Of a stretch of DNA of 64,000 nt, positions 33,259 to 44,965 are shown piece by piece. How positions within the stretch are numbered: position 1 is the stretch's first letter; the number at the start of each line of letters is the position of its first letter. The notes beneath the pieces are model-generated. The model was not told where the DNA came from. It ran no database searches and was given only the letters and a program-made list of their open reading frames with translations. The stretch is from Megascapheus bottae (Eukaryota > Chordata > Mammalia > Rodentia > Geomyidae), in assembly GCA_024803745.1 (NCBI GenBank), contig JANJXV010000151.1:2108001-2172000 (forward strand), read 5' to 3'. The position numbers and the translations under genes are program-made.

Positions 33259-33589
33259 TGCAAGAGGCAAAATGCAAGCTGAGAAGGCACTGTGAAGCAA
33301 AATGTCTTGTGAAGGGTAAGGGGAATAGTGACAGTTAAGTTTGGATCTTACCTAAGAAAGGCTCCTTGAGCCTGAGACCAGGCTAGCACTTACGCCTAGT
33401 TAATGACTTGGGATTTGAACAAAAAGGTGTGCTGTTTACTACATCCATATGTGAGGTGGGAAGGGAGATTCAGCCTCCAGTATGTCTTTGATGAGGTCTT
33501 GTGTGAGCAAGGAGCTTTGGTCATTGGGCCTTGAAAGGTGACCCTACCTACCTCACAATGGAACAGAATATGGAACCCTGGTAACCAAG

Positions 33590-35340
33590 CCACTGCATGT
33601 GACAACCAGCTCAAGCCAGCTCCCTTGGCCTGTGGCTCAGGAGGAAGAAAGATGTTGCTGTGCTGTTGCCAACGGTCAGGAGGCTCGGATCTCAGGCATG
33701 AGAGATATGGATCTCTCACATGAAGAAGTAGATGCTGGATCAGTGCCAAGACAAAATTCCAGTATATCAGGCATTTCTCTAGGAAGAAAGCCAGGAAACT
33801 CCAGGGCAACTCAGATGAGGTATATTGAGAGGAAACCTATTTGAACCCATCATCCTGCCCACAAACTACAACCTTCTTGTGTGCTTTCAAGTGACTCTAC
33901 TGAGATTAGAGTGTGTCATTTCCAATCTACTCTATTCCAATTCCTCAGTGTGAAGTGTGGTCCCATTCCTACGTTTGAAATATCCACTGTTTTGCAAACA
34001 TAGTGTGATGGTAAGTCAGCTCAGACTCTGAATGAGCCTTGTAACCTATGGATCCTGGAGGAAGGCCTGTTGGAGATGATGCTGCTGACAAAGCTGATCC
34101 CTGCCTACCAGAAAGGTGATCTCTTTTATGTGGGAAACTTCCTGCACAATTTCAAATAGTGGAGGACAATGTAGTAGTTGCTGGAAATTCTCTTGAAAAA
34201 GTGAGTGTTCCCCCTCCAAACCCATGTTTGCTCACCACTCCTGGCCAAGTCTTGGAAGACTTGGCTCCTCTCTGAGCCTGTTTGGTTCACTGGGGTGTTC
34301 ACAGGGGAGCTAAGCATGATACAAGTGCCCAAACTACTTCATTAAGACTGGGACACCATGCCATTTCATTTCCCTCACAAGCTACTGGAGTCTCAACAGT
34401 GTGCTTACTGAGAAGTTGGATTTCAGGCATGAGTAAGTGGCTTCCAACTGCAGCCCTCACCTAGGTGACATCCTAGGAAATCCCATTTCCCAGTAAGAAA
34501 TGAGGTGTCAGTACTAATGGCGGAGGCCTGTGAAATACTGGAGTCAGCGGAAAAGCTGGGGGCTGAATAACTTTTGAGCCATCAGGGAGGGATTGTGATA
34601 GCTTTGCCTGTTAGAACCTGAAAGCATTTACATTTTGGTGTGTGGTCCAGTACTGCCACTTGAACCTGAACCAAGGTATAAATGCCATCCCTTTGGTGTT
34701 CAAAAATTTGCCCTGTACCATTTGAGTCATAGGTCAAGTTCTGGCTTTTTGCTGCCTAATTGAAGACAAGTGCCTTTAGATTTTACTGACTAGACTGGCT
34801 TTCCACTGTGATCTTCAGAGCTCAGCCTGCTGGGTGGCTAAGATTAGAGGAATGAGCATTTAGTTCTTTATTTAGAGCATTCACTTATTGATTTATTTAG
34901 AGCATTTACTTAGTTAATTTAAGGTGCGTTTACTTTGGACAGATGCATAGAGGCCTCTCTCAGAAGCTTCTGGAAGTGGGGTGTAAAAGTCATCCTGTTC
35001 TCGAGTGTCTCTTACCCCCCTCCAAGCACATAAGTGCACATCTCTGCAGGACAGCCACAGCATTAGAGTCCTGCAAGAAAGGGGCTTTTGTAGAAGGCTC
35101 AGGATGGAGAGAGAAGGCTCTCACTTTCCTTGTACCGAATGTGCCCACAGCATCATGTGTTCCATCTACACGATGTGAATGGACTTCTACCCCAGTGATT
35201 TCCACGAGTTCAAGAACTGCCACACCCTTACACAACTCAAGCTCTATATGAGGCTCCACATGCCGGCTTTGGACCTGCTCTTCTAAACACATACTTTTTG
35301 ACCAGCTGGAGGAATGTGCGAACAGTAAGACCAAGAAAAA
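33590..35340 (+). pseudogene. RalGDS-like gene relic, left arm
   Basis: RalGDS-family proteins are cytosolic guanine-nucleotide exchange factors for Ral GTPases, with an N-terminal REM domain before the catalytic RasGEF domain. The first exon here reads through SSDSTEIRVCHFQST and SVKCGPIPTFEISTVL into the REM segment KLIPAYQKGDLFYVGNFLHN. It then shows LLEILLKK before a donor-like GTGAGT at 34,201. A second exon-like piece at about 35,130-35,330 gives SDFHEFKNCHTLTQLKLYMR, HMPALDLLF and, in another frame, LFDQLEECANS, matching the second half of a REM domain. Stops at 33,842-33,844 and 34,157-34,159 plus frame changes make it a pseudogene. No RasGEF catalytic domain was recognised. Because an intron is present, it is a genomic copy and not a processed one. 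Confidence 0.72.
34201..34930. other. intron-like interval of the RalGDS relic
   Basis: Sequence between the two REM exon pieces. It includes a degraded reverse SINE at about 34,640-34,860 and TTTAGAGCA repeats near 34,870-34,910. Confidence 0.5.
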
Positions 35341-35514
35341 CTAGAAGTCCTGGTGTGGGTGCCTCAAAGCCTGTGAGTAGGAAGCCCATGTGGTCTAGAT
35401 ATTGGTTGGCCCTTACTTCTACAGAGCTTGACAAAATGCCCTTTATGGGTGGTGTCAGCCAGGTAATGTCTGTCCTCTGAAAGGACTCGGGAATAAGCAC
35501 TCATTAGAAAGACC

Positions 35515-35697
35515 CTACACCTCCTCAGTGTTCAGTCCAAACTCCAGTTCTACAGGTTCCTCCATTAGATCCTCATGGAAGTTGAGTGACACTTCAACTT
35601 GCAGAGTCCACTCTGTCCACTCTGTACCTATTTCCATTCTTAGGTTTGGGTCATCGTGGAAGAGCTTATCCTGAACTCCGGATGAAAAACCCACCAA
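35515..35697 (-). other. 60-codon open frame, unrecognised
   Basis: The minus strand is open and acidic (TEWTEWTLQVEVSLNFHEDL). The right-arm copy (56,308-56,526, plus strand) is also open and longer, with a few substitutions. I cannot assign a family. It may be antisense to, or a chance frame in, the RalGDS relic's 3' part. Confidence 0.3.
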
Positions 35698-35789
35698 TGG
35701 AGCTGGTGACTAATGGAGACTGAGAATCATCACTGCACTCCAGAAAGCATGGGCCTTCTGTAGAAATTACCAAACAGGTATAGAGTCCT

Positions 35790-36315
35790 GTGGATATACC
35801 TTTTGCTCTGAACCCCATGTGTGACACAGTTGAACCTGCAGATACTATGGAGGAAGAAAAAGAGCAGCCAGATTTCCTTCCGTTTCCTTTCACACTCCAC
35901 CCAGAGTCAGTCCATCTGAGTCAGAGTAACACTCCACTTATTGTGCAAGCTGAAGAGGCACACGCTGGGCTCATGGAAAATGTCCCCATGGGAAGCAGCA
36001 AGTGTACTCTCAATACTGGATTCATTGGAGGAAAATGAATCCATCCTCACAGAATATCCAGACCCATCCATCTCACTAAAAGAGACTCAATCTCCATTCA
36101 ACAAACCAGAATCCATCCCCCTCTTAACTCAGGAAGGACATTCTGTTTCTCATGAGGAAGGAGACCCTTCTGAGGACTCTGAAGGAGAATTACTGTCTGA
36201 AGGCAACTTGGAGGCCAGTCTGGATTTAGAGCTTCCCTGTCCCCTTCCTAAAAAGACATCTCTTTACCTTGCTCTCATGATTCTTGTCAAGTATTCATTG
36301 TATTTACTTTGCTAA
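35790..36315 (+). pseudogene. acidic open segments with a frame change, unrecognised
   Basis: A first frame (35,790-36,038) starts MDIPFALNPMCDTVEPADTM. A second frame (35,941-36,315) carries SILDSLEENESILTEYPD and EGDPSEDSEGELLSEGN, then a short hydrophobic C-terminus. A frame change near 36,000 would join them into one acidic protein segment. The same frame change occurs in the right arm at 55,726-56,251. Composition looks protein-like, but I do not recognise it. It could be the C-terminal part of the RalGDS-like relic or a separate gene. Confidence 0.4.
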
Positions 36316-36732
36316 CTATTAAACTCTCATTGTTAATATTATGGTGTGCAGTTCTTCAGTGCTTATTATACTGTGTTTTATTTTCCACTTATAATGTGAG
36401 ACCTCAGACACATAGGTCCTGGGTGGGCCAAAAACCAGACAGGTCTGGTCCCATAGAAGACAACCTTACTGGATATACAGGGAACTATGAAATGCATGGA
36501 ATCACCAGGAATCCAGGCCAGCCCTCCATGGAAAAACAAGTCAGCTACCAAAGCTTAAGGACAGAGCAGATGCCTGGAAATGTGTTTTGTCAATCGGGAG
36601 AAGTGCCAGAGTAACTGTAATATTATGTGGGCTCTGTTCCGTGAGTTCAAGTCTGTTTATATATCTATTGTGCTTTGTACAAATATTTAAGAAAATTAAA
36701 ACTCCACAATAGCATCAAAAATCTACTTTGGC
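36316..36732. other. non-coding or 3'-untranslated-like sequence
   Basis: Follows the acidic segment. Contains a 101-codon frame (36,309-36,614) that has a near-identical counterpart in the right arm. No recognised domain. Confidence 0.35.
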
Positions 36733-36930
36733 TTTGAATGTGGCCTAGTTGTAGAATGCTCGCCTAGTATACAAGAAGACCTTGATTCAATTCCTCGACA
36801 CTGCATACACAGAAAAAGCAGATGGGGCACTGTGGCTCAGGTGTCAGAGTGCCACCCTTGAACAAATGTGGCCAAGGACAGTTTCTGGTCCCTCAGTTCA
36901 AGCCCCAGGACTAGCGAAACAAGAAATCAT
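36733..36930 (+). repeat. ID-like composite SINE
   Basis: TTTGAATGTGGCCTAGTTG head, GATTCAATTCCTCGACACTG, second monomer GGGGCACTGTGGCTCAGG, then CAAGCCCCAGGACTAGC. Confidence 0.86.
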
Positions 36931-37495
36931 ACCATTTTCCACACATTTGGAAATAAATCTCTTTTATCTAACCCTACTACTTTTTTGCCAGTCCAGGGTG
37001 TGTGCAACCAAGCCAAACTACTGGCCCCCAACCTTACTATTTTTAATCATTTAATTTTTTTACATAATCATATTTCATGGTGTCTGTATTAATACCATAA
37101 ACAGTATGCTTAGTGTAATAATGTTAAAGTTAAAACATAAGAAATTAATAACTAAAATTCCTTTTTTATTATTTTTATAGCATTACTACAATTTTATGAG
37201 AAAAATTACCTAGAATGTTTATTTTAGAGTTCAAGTAATCCATTTTGATAAATATATCAACCTACATCATTTATTTGAACACATTTTAAACTATTTTTTT
37301 CAGGAATAAAATACATACATATTTGTTGTAAATGAAATTTATGACTTGGGGGTATGGGAAAGAGAAAAGGGGAAGGGGGTAACAGTGTTTACAAGAAATG
37401 TACTCATTACATATGTAACAGCAATCTCTTTGTATATCACCTTGACAACAAATTTTTTGAAAAGTACAATAAGTTTAAATGTCTACTTTGGGCAG
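36931..37495 (+). other. AT-rich sequence with an L1-tail-like end
   Basis: Mostly unassigned. From about 37,350 it holds GGGAAAGAGAAAAGGGGAAG and TACAAGAAATGTACTCATTA, resembling the L1 3' tails at 9,960-10,205 and 43,575-43,810. Confidence 0.45.
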
Positions 37496-37700
37496 AATTT
37501 TTTTTGCCAGTACTGGGCTTAGACTCAGGACCTGAGCAGGATCCATGTTTTTGTTTTTGTTTATTCTTAAGGCGCAAGTTCTATCACATGTGCCACAGCA
37601 CCACTTATATATTTTTTTATGTATGTTGTGCTGAGGAATTGAACTTGGGTCTTCATTCATGCTCGGCAAGAATTCTTCCACTAGGCTTAACTTATGGCCC
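37496..37700 (-). repeat. reverse ID-like SINE
   Basis: TTTTTTTTGCCAGTACTGGG, CATGTGCCACAGCACCACTT, GAGGAATTGAACTTGGGTC. Shared with the right arm. Confidence 0.85.
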
Positions 37701-37794
37701 CAGTGGGAAGGAAGTTTTCCATAAAATATGTAGGAAATAGGTACACTAAGGAAAAGCCATCAAAAATAGAAGAAAAATTATATACTTAGATAAC

Positions 37795-38270
37795 GACATG
37801 CCAGTATTATGGCAGATCTCTGTAATTCTAGCTTCAAGAGTGGCCTATTTGGACTGGGAGTTGGCTGGCTGAAGTAAAGTGCTATCCTTGAGCAAGCCCC
37901 AGGACAGTGCTCTGGCCATGAGTTGAAGCCATAGGAAATGCAAGAAAAAGAAAAAGAAAGCCCTTATCTAAGGCTGGAGTGCCCACTAGTGGTAGTTTGC
38001 TTGCCTAGTATGCACAAAGCCCTGTGTTCAATTACTCTGTACCACTTACACCAAAAAAAAGACGGAAATGATCTCAGAACGTTGGGTTCTGGGGATCACA
38101 GTTCAAAGCCAGGCCAGACACTAAAGTCCATGAAACTGTTACTTCCACTTGAGCACCAGAATACAAGAAGTGACACTGTGGCTCAAGGTGTTTAAGGTTG
38201 TAGCCTTGAGCTGAAGAGCCCAGGGACTCTGCCCAGGTGCACAATTAAAGTCTTACAACCAAAAGAGAGA
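37795..38270 (+). repeat. SINE fragments spanning the B arm end
   Basis: A partial SINE at about 37,800-37,945 is cut by the end of the inverted arm at 37,933. It is followed by an ID-like head (about 37,978-38,062) and a B1-like/ID half (38,065-38,262). Confidence 0.75.
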
Positions 38271-38382
38271 GAGAGAGAAACAGAGAGACAGAGAGAGAGA
38301 CACACACAGAGACAGAGAGAGAGAGAGAGACAGACAGGCAGACAGACAGAGACAGACAGAGACAGAGACAGAGACAGAGACA
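38262..38382. repeat. GA/CAGA-rich purine microsatellite
   Basis: Tracts of GAGAGA, CAGAGA and CAGACAG follow a SINE tail. Confidence 0.92.
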
Positions 38383-38392
38383 TCAAACAATC

Positions 38393-38632
38393 AGGCACTG
38401 CTGGCTGAAGCGTGTAATTCTACCTACTATGGAGGCTGAGATTGGAGGATCTTGGTTTAAAGCCCAAAGCCAGCCTGGACACATATGTTTGTGAGACTTA
38501 CATCACCAATTAACTACCAGAAACCAGAAATGGAGCTGTAGAGGAAGAGCGCTAGCCTTGAGCTGAAGAGCTCAGGGACAGTGTCCAGGCCCAAAGTCCA
38601 AGCACCATGACGAATCAATAATAAAAAAAGAA
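38393..38632 (+). repeat. B1-like/ID composite SINE
   Basis: Head GCACTGCTGGCTGAAGCG, CTGAGATTGGAGGATC and an ID-like half with GAGCTCAGGGACAGTGTCC. Confidence 0.85.
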
Positions 38633-38661
38633 GATAGCTAATAGTAATGATGAATAATTTT

Positions 38662-38925
38662 GGGCTGGGAGTTTGGCCTAGTGGTAGAGTGCTTGCCTAG
38701 CATGCACGAAGACCTGGGTTCAATTCCTCAATATCACATACATAGAAAAATGCTGGAAGTGGTGCTGAGGCTGAAGTGGTAGAGCCCTAGCCTTGAGAAC
38801 ATATAAGGACAGTGCTCAGTCCCTGAGTTCAAGGCCAGGACTGGCCAAATCAAAAGTAGTAGAGCACTGGCATTGAACTGAAGATCTGAGGAACAGCCCA
38901 GGCACAGAGTTCAAGCACCGCAAAC
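38662..38925 (+). repeat. ID-like composite SINE, complete 5' end
   Basis: Starts GGGCTGGGAGTTTGGCCTAG. The A1 copy lacks the first bases because of the satellite junction. Confidence 0.88.
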
Positions 38926-39295
38926 AACAACAACAAAATCTATGAAATGGCAGTGGTGGTTTTAAGCTAAGCAAAAATAGAGGAGAAACCGTTAAAATAT
39001 ATATTTGTGTGTAGGGAAAATAGCCAGACTTATGCATTAGAACAGGATAGCAACTTGAAAAAAAATTTTGTTTTCCATCTCACTAGGTCCTGTCTCTTAG
39101 TTTATTCAAGTAAGTGAAATGCTGGGTTTTATAATCGTTGCTCTGAATATTAGAAAATCATAATATCTCTCATTAACCAACAAAGACCAGGAAATGGGGC
39201 TTCCTTCAAATGGCAGAGTATCAGGCAAGAGAAGAAAAAATTGAAGTAATAACTTGAAGTTCTTGACCAGAACCTGCATAGTAACAGAGCAGCAG

Positions 39296-39524
39296 CCTGG
39301 TGATGGTGCCTCACACCTATAATCTTAGCTACTCAGGAGGCTAAGATCTGAGAATCAAAGTTTAAAGCCAGCCAAAGTACCCAGTTAAATGCCAGAAAAA
39401 CCAGAAGTGGCACTGTGGCTCACAGATTAAAGCACTGGCCTTGAGCTGAAGAGCTCAGGGACAGTGCCCAGGCCCAGAGTTCAAGCCCCACAATTGACAA
39501 AAATCAAACAAGCAAACAAAACTC
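39296..39524 (+). repeat. B1-like/ID composite SINE (A2)
   Basis: Same insertion as 6,117-6,345. Confidence 0.85.
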
Positions 39525-39721
39525 ACAAAGAAGCCTGCAGACCACAGTGGTTCTGCTGAGTCTCTTCTCTATGGGGATCAGGAAACATTTCACTTTTTCT
39601 GTCTCTTCCCATCTCAACATTCATATTAAAATAAGACTCTGTTGAAAGTTTCAATTTATAAAAATGTTTTTCATGAAGCACCCTGAAATATTCATCGCTT
39701 ATATCTCAATTGAAGATAGTT

Positions 39722-39820
39722 GATTTGGGGCTGCATTGGTAGAGTGCTAGCCTTGAGCAGAAAAGGTCAGGGATAGAGCTGAAGCACTCAGTTGAAGACC
39801 CAGTGCCAACACACCAAAGA
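39722..39820 (+). repeat. ID-like SINE fragment (A2)
   Basis: Same fragment as 6,545-6,645. Confidence 0.7.
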
Positions 39821-39914
39821 AATTATGCACTTTATACATATTTTCTAATTTCTTAATGAATTTTTCAGTCTGTATAAATATAGGGTACATTCCTTGTTAC
39901 TTAAGTAAGATTGC

Positions 39915-40262
39915 TCTTTGTTTTCTTTTTGCCAGTCCTACGGCTTGGACTCAGGGCCTAGACATTTTCATTGGACTCGCTTGCCCAAGGTGAGTGCTCT
40001 GCCTCTTGAGACACAGCGCCACTTCTAGCTTTTTTCTGAGTATGCGGTACCAATGAATAGAACCTAGGTCTTCATGCATTCTAGGTGAGCACTCTACCAT
40101 TAGGCTACATTCCCAGGCAGTGAGATTCCTCTTACAGTCATTGTATGTTCACAGAGTTTGATCCCAAACACTGTAGGGCCCTGGTTGGCTTTGACCTGTG
40201 ATCCTAAGCCCTGAGCCTCCTAAGTAGCTGAAATTAAGTTGTGAGCCAGCATGATGGCTTCC
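39915..40262 (-). repeat. reverse ID-like and B1-like SINE (A2)
   Basis: Same insertion as 6,737-7,088. Confidence 0.78.
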
Positions 40263-40263
40263 C

Positions 40264-41412
40264 TTCTTTTTTCTACAAAAATATATGTAGTTATCTAAAA
40301 TATATCTATAGCTGAAAAAAATGAATCTCTCCCAAACAAATCTTCAAAGAAGCAACCATCCTATTAAAAGGTGGGCTAAAGACTTAAAAGAGTATTCTCT
40401 GAAGAAAAAATTAAAATGGGCTTTAGACACATGAAGAAATGCTCCATATCTCTAGCAATAATGGAAATGAAAATCAAAACAACTTTGAGATTCCACCTGA
40501 CTCCAGTCAGAAAGGCCATTATCAAAAAATCTAACAAGAGATACTGGTGGCGAAGTGACCAGGGGTGATCACATCTACACTGTTGGTGTGAGTATAAACT
40601 CGTTCAACCACTAGGGAAAGCAGTGTGGTGGTTCCTCAAAAGACTGAACATAGAGTTCCCCTATGACCAGCAAATCCACTACTTGGCATCTACCCAAATG
40701 TCCAGAAAAAAAGGACATACTAAAGCCACTAGCACAATGATGCTCATTGCAGCACTATTTACCATAGCAAAGCTATGAAACCAACCCAGATGCCGCTCAG
40801 TAGATGACTGAATCAAGAAGATGTGGTACTTATACACAATGGAATTCTATGCTGCCATCAGAAGGAAAGACATCGCCCCATTTGTTAGGAAATGGAAAGA
40901 CTTGGAAAAATTCATATTAAGTGAAGCAAGCCAGACCCAAAGAAACATAAGCTAAATGGTTTCCCTCATTTGTAATAATTAGTTCACATCTAGGACTCTC
41001 CTAGCAGAGGATTACAATAACTGAAAAACCTAGGTATATAAGGTCATATAGGCTGAGACTAAATGAAAGGATCTCTAGGATGTGGGAACAAGAGCTATAT
41101 CTTCTGTCATCGTTGCTCTTAATCTTGTGTGATTTTTGTCCTTACTCTACTATGTTATTTCTCATCTCTTATTTTGCCCTTTGGTTAATGTCAGATTGTT
41201 ACTGTATCTGATTTTTTCCCTGTCATATTGTATATATGTATATTTGTTTATGTCAAATAGGAAAGGGAAGGGGGGAAACAAGATGATTGGGAAGGGGAGG
41301 GGAGAGGGAACTGGGGACAAAAACATGTGGAGTGGAATAAATGTGTGAGAAGTAATGCAGTCCACTACCTGTAAATGTAATCGTAACCCCTCTATACATT
41401 ACCCTGAAAATA
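40264..41412 (+). mobile_element. L1 3' end, longer than the A1 copy
   Basis: Carries ORF2 C-terminal codons from about 40,340 (equivalent to the KKWAKDLKR region), the zinc-knuckle-like region, and the 3' UTR with GGAAAGGGAAGGGGGGAAAC. Roughly 40,267-40,693 is absent from A1. Confidence 0.87.
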
Positions 41413-41435
41413 AAAAAGAGACTATAAAAATATCT

Positions 41436-41493
41436 GTAGAAAATGAGGCTGGATGATGGAAACAACCAGATGCCCTACTACAAAAAATGTGAT

Positions 41494-41550
<57 letters not shown>

Positions 41551-42110
41551 GGAATGATACATAGCCAACCGACAAGATAAAATAATGGCATTCTCGGGGA
41601 AGTGGATGAAAAGGAAAAAATCATATTAAGTGAAGTAAGCCAAACTCAAAGGAACATAGGCCCAAGAGTCTCCCTCATTTGTCCAATTCAGTAGAAACCT
41701 TGGGCTCTGCTACCAGAGATTTACAATAGAACAAATTCTAGAGACATCGTGACAAATAGTATGACACTAAATGTAAGGACCTCCAAGATAAAGAAACAAA
41801 ACTCATATAATGAGTGATTGTTGTCCTTAATGAACTATGTGATCTCTTATCTCTTTTGCTATCCCTTGGTTATATCATATTGTTACAATATTTCACCTTG
41901 TTTTCTGATATATTTCATATGTGCTTAATTGGTTATTTGAAATTGGATAGGGAAGGGGGGAAATGAACATGAGTGGGGGTAGGGGAAGGGAAATGGGGAC
42001 CATATCATTACATGGGGTATCAAAGTTTGAGAAGTAATGCACCTTCTATCTGGTGAATATAATGTAACCCTTCTATAAATTACAATAAAAATAAATACAT
42101 AAAAAGAAGA
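41436..42110 (+). mobile_element. second L1 3' end (A2) with CA repeat
   Basis: Same insertion as 7,836-8,505. The embedded (CA)n at about 41,496-41,549 is almost pure. Confidence 0.8.
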
Positions 42111-42114
42111 TATG

Positions 42115-42540
42115 CACAGAAAAAAATAATAATGGCATTTTTGGGGTAGTGGATGAAATTAGAGTGAATCCTGTTGAGTGAGATAAGTCAAGACCAAGGA
42201 ACAAATGGTACATGGTATACTTAATATATGGATATTAGTTTCAAACAGTAGTAGAGCGATGATTGAATAGTTGATACCCAAAGTTCTGGACATAATTTTG
42301 GAGATATAAACATAACTACATAGACAAAAAAATCTAGGATAGACTATACACTCCATAGACATGTGTTTTATTATAGATTAATCTGTATCTATGACACACA
42401 AAAACTCAGCTTAATTTTTACTATATTCTAAAATCTATGTGCCAGTGATTGTATAGCGATTCCCTTCTTGAATACTTGTTGGTTAAACATGACATTTGAA
42501 ATATGATGTAAAATTCAATGTTAATAAATTTTTTTAAAAA
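42115..42540 (+). mobile_element. older L1-like 3' tail (A2)
   Basis: Same element as 8,511-8,930, with a 15-20 bp insertion near 42,403-42,420 (AAACTCAGCTTAATTTTT) that A1 lacks. Confidence 0.5.
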
Positions 42541-42920
42541 AGAGGCTAGAGGTAAATACCACTAATGTATTTGCTCTAAGTGGTACAGAAATTTTCTTAA
42601 TGAATCAAGGGGTTTTATTACATCTTTATGCAATTATTTTAGTTCTGAGTGTTCTACACTCAATGATACTTCTGGAAAGATGATATAGCTGACTGTGTAG
42701 ATGGTATGAAGACATACTGGCCTAAACGTAGAATAAAGCATCTGTAAGTGGCTGTTAGCTGTCAAGATTCTACTGGAATATGTGGAATGAATTTATTAAG
42801 CACAATTCAGGCTCTTAGTCAGATCAGGATCAAGATTATGTGGTTCCATGAGATGAATGAGGAAAGATCAGAAAAATCTACTAAGATATCCAGATATACT
42901 TTTGAAACTAAGGTATTTGT
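42541..42920. other. non-coding, nothing recognised (A2)
   Basis: Counterpart of 8,931-9,314. A 68-codon frame here is not a recognised gene. Confidence 0.5.
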
Positions 42921-43405
42921 ACTCCTTTTTTTTCTTTCTTGGTGGGGAGCTTGAACTTTGGACCTGGGCAAGGTCTCTTAGTTCTTTTTCCTCAAGGCTA
43001 ATGCTGTACCAGTTTTATCCACAACTCCACTTAGTTTTTGGGTGGATAAGTGGACAGTAGAATCTTACAGTTTTTTTTTTGTTTTCGTTTTTTTGCTTGC
43101 AAAGGCTTTGATTCACCTTCCCCCTGGCTAGTAGAATGACAATTATGACCCTCCAGCGCCTGGCTAGTGATTTTTTGAAAATTGGACTTTCTTCCAAATC
43201 ACGTAACTGGTTTCTAGCAAAGTTTTGAAGCCTGACTTAAATGTGACAGATTTTTGTCACTTGGAGACACTCTGTGCTGAACGTTAGAAATCTACCAGCT
43301 GAGTCACAGTGGCACGTCCAGTTTTTGTTTATGTGGTGCTGAGGAATGGAATCCAGGGTTTCATACATGCTAGGCAAGCTTCATTTTCAGCCCAAGGTTT
43401 TATGT
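42921..43405 (-). repeat. degraded reverse ID-like SINE pieces (A2)
   Basis: Counterpart of 9,315-9,800. Confidence 0.62.
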
Positions 43406-43564
43406 TTTGTTTTTTTCAGTGTTGTTGCTTCTAAGGTACTGTATGATGTTCTTTCATTTTCTTTGCTTTTTACCTCTTTTCTTCTTTTTCCCTTTAGTCT
43501 TATTCTCTGTAGTCATTGTGTTGAATTCGGGTACCCTGTTTCTTGTACATAGGTTTATGTGATT

Positions 43565-43810
43565 TGGAATGGAGAGGGTATAATAAAATGGTATAAAAAA
43601 AAACCAAAGGAAAAAGGGTGAACCAATTGAACAGTGATACTTGGAAGACACTAAACGGAAATGAACTGAACAATCTGGGTGGAGAGGGGGCTGAGGGTAG
43701 GAAAACAGAGAAAAAGGAGGGAGGGGATAACAATTTTCTTAAGAAATGTGTTCATTACTTATGTAACCGTATGCCCACTATATATTGACTTAACAAAAAA
43801 ATTAACTTAA
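43565..43810 (+). mobile_element. probable L1 3'-tail remnant (A2)
   Basis: Counterpart of 9,960-10,205. Confidence 0.48.
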
Positions 43811-43819
43811 AAAATAATT

Positions 43820-44275
43820 TAGCTGGGTATGGTGGCTCACACTTGTAAATGTAGCTACTCAAGAGGCAGTTCAAAGTCAGCCTGGGCACTGAAGTCCATG
43901 TGACTCTTATCTCCAATTAACCACCAGAAACCCAGAAGTGGCCCTATGGCTCAAGGGATAGGGCAGTAGTCTTGAGCTGAAAAGCTCAGTGACAAGACCC
44001 AGGTGCAGAATTGCAGTCCCATGACTTGAATGATGAATGATACTAGCCAGGCTCTGTGCGCTCACACTTGGAATCCTATCTACAGAGAATCAGGTTTGAA
44101 TCCAGCCCAAACAAATTGCATGATATTCTGATTTACAGTTCATTACCAAAAATCTGGAGGTAGAGCTGTGGATCAGTGGTAGAACACTAGCCTGAAGCAA
44201 AAAAAAACATTTAAGGACAGTTCCCAGGCCCTGGGTTCAAGTCCCAAGACTTGCATAAAACAAACAAAATGTGAC
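43820..44275 (+). repeat. two adjacent composite SINEs (A2)
   Basis: Counterparts of 10,212-10,437 and 10,443-10,680. The first has lost about 15 bp of its B1-like head near 43,867. Confidence 0.83.
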
Positions 44276-44965
44276 GCTGAGTCCTCCATCATTTACTGTT
44301 ATAGTTCAATATTCTTGATATGCGTCTTAGAAATTAAGTCCCTAGCAAATACTCTCCCCTGAAATTCTGCTTCATAGCTGATTCATAGAATTTCAGCATC
44401 ATTATTATCACCTTCCAGTTAGCATAGCAGTCTACTACTGAAAATTTGAACAAAACTTTTGAGTAATCCTAATAAATCTGTGTATCATCTGCTCACACAT
44501 CAAATCAGAAGCAGCTATGATCTACTATTATCTAAATGTATTTAATCCCTTCTTGAGTTAATGAGCCTTAAAGAGTAAAACATATGAAATAGTTATGAAA
44601 CTAACAGTCACCATTCTTCTACCTAATATTGTAATATAAGTTTATAAATGCAAGGACTATTCTGAAGTGTGCAGAAGATAGCTTCTAATTATAATATTCT
44701 CATGAAGTATAGTTTTTAAGAAACATGTTGCTTGCTTTGGGAAAGCAAAGGCAAGGAAAAATGATATAAGTAAGTTCCCTATTTATCAGAAGGAAAATAC
44801 TATTGGGTTTAGATCAACTTTCATTCATTCCGTGCTGATGAAACAAATATTTGCAATTCCTGAGGCCAATCACTTCATTGTGATGCACAATCAGCCAGCT
44901 TAGATCAATCTTCCAAAAAAGGAAAGGAACAAATGAGAAGCAATTAAGGTTTCCAAAATGAACCA
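44276..44965. other. non-coding, nothing recognised (A2)
   Basis: Counterpart of 10,681-11,370. Confidence 0.5.

Larger units (their letters stand above)
25602..37933 (+). other. inverted duplication, left arm (B)
   Basis: Reverse-complement match to 54,108-64,000. Pairing runs from 25,602 with 64,000 to 37,933 with 54,108. The outer limit is set by the window end, so the arm may be longer. All L1, SINE and pseudogene features are shared except 28,799-31,220, which the right arm lacks. By-eye identity is about 97%, not computed. Confidence 0.93.

Noticed and set aside
34990..35334. 114-codon minus frame, nearly identical in both arms
   Set aside because: It lies antisense to the second REM exon piece of the RalGDS relic. 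Its near identity between arms is explained by the recent duplication, not by selection.
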